DNA of 17,147 bases from Betaproteobacteria bacterium (GTDB lineage Bacteria; Pseudomonadota; Gammaproteobacteria; Burkholderiales; SG8-41). The notes beneath the pieces were generated by a model. That model had not been told where the DNA came from. It saw only the letters and a list, made by a program, of their open reading frames with translations, and did not search any database. Positions within the stretch are counted from its first letter, which is position 1, and every line of letters begins with the position of its first letter. The position numbers were made by a program, and so were the translations under genes. This document shows positions 14,448 to 17,147 of the stretch, one piece after another. The stretch spans positions 1 to 17,147 of the forward strand of contig JACOVL010000033.1 of the NCBI GenBank assembly GCA_016177355.1, read 5' to 3'.

Positions 14448-16282
14448 AGCGGATCGAGGCGGTCAACGACCTCGTCGTCAAGTTCGCCAACATCAACGGC
14501 TCCGGCTCGGCGAGCGCGAACGAGCTGTTCGCCCGCGCCATCCTGCGCATGGGCGTGCCGGTCTCGCCGCGCAACATCTTCCCCTCCAACATCCAGGGAC
14601 TGCCGACCTGGTACGAAGTCCGCGTCAGCGAGAGCGGCTACCTCGGCCGGCGCGGCGGCGTGGACCTGATGGTCGCGATGAACCCGCAGACCTGGGACGC
14701 CGACCTGAAGGAGATCGAGGCCGGCGGCTACCTGTTCTACGACAATTCCAAGCCGCTGCCGAAGTCGAAGTTCCGCGAGGACGTGAACGTCATCGGCATG
14801 CCGCTGACCGGGATCTGCAACGCGACCTATACCGACCCGCGCCAGCGCCAGCTGTTCAAGAACATCATCTACGTCGGCGCGCTCTCCGCCCTGCTCGAGA
14901 TCGAGCCCGCGGAAATCGAGAAGCTGTTCTCCGAGCAGTACCGGGGGAAGGAGGCGCTGCTGCAGTCGAATGTCAAGGCGCTGCGGCTCGGCCGCGATTA
15001 CGCCCTGCGGCATTTCAGCTGCCCGCTCGGCATACGCGTCCGGCGCGCCAATAACATCGGCAACAAGATTTTCGTGGACGGCAACACCGCCTCGGCGCTG
15101 GGCGCGGTCTACGGCGGCGCCACGGTGTGCGCGTGGTACCCGATCACGCCCTCCTCCTCGCTCGCCGAGGCGTTCATCAGGCACTGCCAGAAGCTGCGCG
15201 CGGACCCCGCGACCGGCAAGAACCGCTACGCCGTCATCCAGGGCGAGGACGAGCTCGCCTCGGTGGGCATCGCGATCGGCGCCGGCTGGAACGGCGCGCG
15301 GGCGTTCACCGCCACCTCCGGCCCGGGCATCTCGCTGATGACGGAATTCATCGGCCTCGCCTACTTCGCGGAGATCCCGGTGGTGCTGATCGACGTGCAG
15401 CGCGGCGGCCCCTCGACCGGCATGCCGACGCGCACCCAGCAGTCCGACCTGCTCTCCTGCGCCTACGCCTCGCACGGCGACACCAAGCACGTGCTGCTGT
15501 TCCCGGAGGACCCCACCGAGTGCTTCGAGCTCACCGCGCAGGCCTTCGACCTCGCCGACCGGCTGCAGACGCCGGTGTTCGTGATGAGCGACCTCGACAT
15601 CGGCATGAACACGCGCCTCGCCGACCCGTTCCGCTGGGACGACACGCGCGCCTACGACCGCGGCAAGGTCATGACCCACGACGACCTGGAATCGGGCAAG
15701 GACTTCGGCCGCTACCTGGACGTGGACGGCGACGGCATCCCCTACCGCACCTACCCGGGCACGCACCCGACCCGGGGCGGCTACTTCACGCGCGGCACGA
15801 CCCGCGACCGCTACGCGCGCTACAGCGAAGCCGGGCCCGACTACATCTACAACATGGAGCGGCTGCTGCGGAAGTTCGACACCGCCAAGAAGCTGGTTCC
15901 CAGGCCGCTGCTCACGCCGGCGGAGAAGCCGGCGCGCTTCGGCGCGATCTTCTACGGCTCGACCAGCCCGGCGCTGCACGAGGCGCTCGACGTGCTGGCG
16001 GAGCGCGGCATCCATATCAACGCGCTGCGCGTGCGCGGCTTCCCGTTCGCGGACGAGATCGCCGATTTCGTCGCCGCGCATCCGTGGGTGTTCGTGATCG
16101 AGCAGAACCGCGACGCGCAGCTGAAGACGCTGCTCGTGAACGAGGCCAGGGTGAACCCGAGTCGGCTGCTGTCGGTGCTGCACTACGACGGCACGCCGAT
16201 CACCGCGCGCTTCATCGTCGACCAGATCTCGCGGCACGCCGCGGCGCGCAGCGTGGTGCCGCTCAAGAAGGTGGTGTCATGA
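14444..16282 (+). CDS. korA: 2-oxoacid:acceptor oxidoreductase, fused gamma-alpha subunit (2-oxoglutarate type likely)
   Basis: 612 residues. Residues 1 to about 180 form the gamma domain (FANINGSGSASANELFARAI, GGVDLMVAMNP). After a linker, the alpha domain begins near 207 with GNTASALGAVYGGA and YPITPSSSLAEAF (YPIT at 232-235), then GEDELASVGIAIGAGWNGA and TSGPGISLMTEFIG, and ends with a transketolase-C-like domain (FEL... VFVIEQNRDAQLKTL). With the beta subunit it oxidises a 2-oxoacid with CoA to an acyl-CoA, CO2 and two electrons using thiamine diphosphate. The gamma-alpha order with separate beta is typical of KorA proteins. 2-oxoglutarate is the likeliest substrate, but other 2-oxoacids are not excluded. 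The ATG at 14444 overlaps the previous stop, with AGAGGAAGG upstream. The same frame is open far into the upstream gene; that part is a shadow. Confidence 0.9.
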   Translation: MKRIEAVNDLVVKFANINGSGSASANELFARAILRMGVPVSPRNIFPSNIQGLPTWYEVRVSESGYLGRRGGVDLMVAMNPQTWDADLKEIEAGGYLFYDNSKPLPKSKFREDVNVIGMPLTGICNATYTDPRQRQLFKNIIYVGALSALLEIEPAEIEKLFSEQYRGKEALLQSNVKALRLGRDYALRHFSCPLGIRVRRANNIGNKIFVDGNTASALGAVYGGATVCAWYPITPSSSLAEAFIRHCQKLRADPATGKNRYAVIQGEDELASVGIAIGAGWNGARAFTATSGPGISLMTEFIGLAYFAEIPVVLIDVQRGGPSTGMPTRTQQSDLLSCAYASHGDTKHVLLFPEDPTECFELTAQAFDLADRLQTPVFVMSDLDIGMNTRLADPFRWDDTRAYDRGKVMTHDDLESGKDFGRYLDVDGDGIPYRTYPGTHPTRGGYFTRGTTRDRYARYSEAGPDYIYNMERLLRKFDTAKKLVPRPLLTPAEKPARFGAIFYGSTSPALHEALDVLAERGIHINALRVRGFPFADEIADFVAAHPWVFVIEQNRDAQLKTLLVNEARVNPSRLLSVLHYDGTPITARFIVDQISRHAAARSVVPLKKVVS

Positions 16283-17147
16283 CCTACATCGCGAAACCGA
16301 GGCTGCACCATCCGACGCTGTCGAAAAACAACGTCGGCTACACGCGCCGGGACTACGAAGGCAAGATCTCGACCCTGTGCGCCGGCTGCGGCCACGACTC
16401 GATCTCGGCCGCGATCATCCAGGCGTGCTGGGAGCTCGACATCCAGCCGCACCGGGTCGCGAAGCTCTCCGGCATCGGCTGCTCGTCCAAGACGCCCGAC
16501 TATTTCCTCGGCAACTCGCACGGCTTCAACAGCGTGCACGGGCGCATGCCGTCGGTCGCGACCGGCGCCAATCTCGCCAACCGCGATCTCATCTATATGG
16601 GGGTCTCGGGCGACGGCGACTCGGCCTCGATCGGGATCGGCCAGTTCGCGCACTGCATGCGGCGCGCCGTCAACCTGGTGTATATCGTTGAAAATAATGG
16701 TGTTTACGGCCTGACTAAAGGGCAGTTTTCCGCCACCGCGGACCGGGGCTCGAAGTCGAAGCGTGGCGTCGCCAATACCGATGAGCCGCTCGATATGATC
16801 GGGATGGCCCTGCTGCTCGGCGCCACCTACGTCGCGCGCAGCTTCTCCGGCGACAAGCAGCAGCTCACGCCGCTGATCAAGGGCGCGATCGAGCACAACG
16901 GCGCCGCGTTCCTCGACGTAATATCACCTTGCGTGGCTTTCAACAACCATCCGGGCTCGACCAAGAGCTACGACTACGTCCGGAGCCACAACGAAGCGGT
17001 GAACCGCCTCGACTTCATCGAGGGCCGCGAGGAAATCACCGCCGACTACGCGCCGGGCGAGCTCGCCACCGTCACGCAGCACGACGGCACGGTGCTGCGG
17101 CTGCGCAAGCTCGCGCAAGATTACGATCCGACTGACCGCATCAGGGC
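16279..17147 (+). CDS. korB: 2-oxoacid:acceptor oxidoreductase beta subunit, cut by right window edge
   Basis: 289 codons are visible with no stop before the window end; homologues run to about 340, so roughly 50 residues are missing. It carries the thiamine diphosphate site: GDGDS at 111-115 and NNGVYGLTKGQ at 139-149. The single [4Fe-4S] cluster ligands are CAGCGH (Cys34, Cys37), GIGCSS (Cys68) and SPCVAFNN (Cys218). With the alpha subunit it forms the catalytic core that decarboxylates the 2-oxoacid and passes electrons to ferredoxin or the FAD subunit. The start ATG overlaps the korA stop (ATGA at 16279-16282), implying coupled translation of the three genes. Codon use changes sharply over the TPP motif (16681-16728): ten of sixteen codons end in A or T, in a gene otherwise almost all G/C-ending. 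A further such patch lies near 16918-16941. Confidence 0.92.
   Translation, partial: MTYIAKPRLHHPTLSKNNVGYTRRDYEGKISTLCAGCGHDSISAAIIQACWELDIQPHRVAKLSGIGCSSKTPDYFLGNSHGFNSVHGRMPSVATGANLANRDLIYMGVSGDGDSASIGIGQFAHCMRRAVNLVYIVENNGVYGLTKGQFSATADRGSKSKRGVANTDEPLDMIGMALLLGATYVARSFSGDKQQLTPLIKGAIEHNGAAFLDVISPCVAFNNHPGSTKSYDYVRSHNEAVNRLDFIEGREEITADYAPGELATVTQHDGTVLRLRKLAQDYDPTDRIR

Noticed and set aside
13994..16237. 747-codon open frame on the minus strand across korA and the FAD subunit gene
   Set aside because: Antisense shadow: composition is rich in Arg, Val, Ala, His and Asp with no recognisable motif, while the plus-strand genes have clear family motifs.

Overview
The window is a GC-rich, densely coded chromosomal segment with very strong G/C bias at third codon positions. 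Several features point to a betaproteobacterium, probably from the Rhodocyclales/Nitrosomonadales/Burkholderiales range. These are a nadE-glnB pair with a very E. coli-like GlnB, a two-partner secretion locus, a FemAB-like GNAT protein, and a three-gene 2-oxoacid oxidoreductase operon resembling the korABC sets of Azoarcus and Thauera. The assignment rests on protein resemblance and gene order, not on a marker gene. No rRNA, tRNA, CRISPR array, integrase or transposase was seen.

Layout. (1) Positions 1-3189, minus strand: a two-partner secretion locus. The outer-membrane transporter (TpsB) comes first, and the N-terminal part of its secreted haemagglutinin-like partner (TpsA) runs off the left edge. 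(2) Positions 3370-4968, plus strand: thioredoxin reductase trxB and an SmrB-like Smr-domain nuclease, separated by a REP-like palindrome. (3) Positions 4968-5134: a compound palindromic element with near-perfect 19-bp terminal inverted repeats. It exactly fills the gap between two convergent genes, and its tips overlap both stop codons. (4) Positions 5133-7215, minus strand: nadE (glutamine-dependent NAD synthetase) followed by glnB (PII signal protein). (5) Positions 7329-10807, plus strand: a FemAB-like GNAT protein and a SulP anion transporter carrying both STAS and cyclic-nucleotide-binding domains, apparently translationally coupled. (6) Positions 10815-11786, minus strand: a secreted esterase of the PHB-depolymerase/feruloyl-esterase (LpqC-like) family. 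(7) Positions 11858-12403, plus strand: a zinc-ribbon NUDIX hydrolase. (8) Position 12612 to the right edge, plus strand: a tightly overlapping operon of an FAD/Fe-S NAD(P)H oxidoreductase and the alpha and beta subunits of a 2-oxoacid:ferredoxin (or NADP) oxidoreductase. The beta subunit is cut by the window end.

How the genes work together. The kor-like operon would link CoA- and thiamine-dependent oxidation of a 2-oxoacid (most likely 2-oxoglutarate) to ferredoxin and NADP(H). Elsewhere in betaproteobacteria such enzymes supply low-potential electrons, for example for anaerobic benzoyl-CoA reduction. nadE and glnB share a glutamine/nitrogen theme. The two-partner locus is a self-contained export system. 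The other genes look like housekeeping or accessory units with no obvious shared pathway.

The points most worth a second look are: the compound foldback element at 4968-5134; the internal duplication in NadE that yields two candidate nucleophile cysteines; the extra N-terminal POTRA domain plus long Pro/Ala linker in TpsB; the SulP-STAS-cNMP fusion and its possible AUA start; and a sharp codon-usage dip over the TPP motif of korB.
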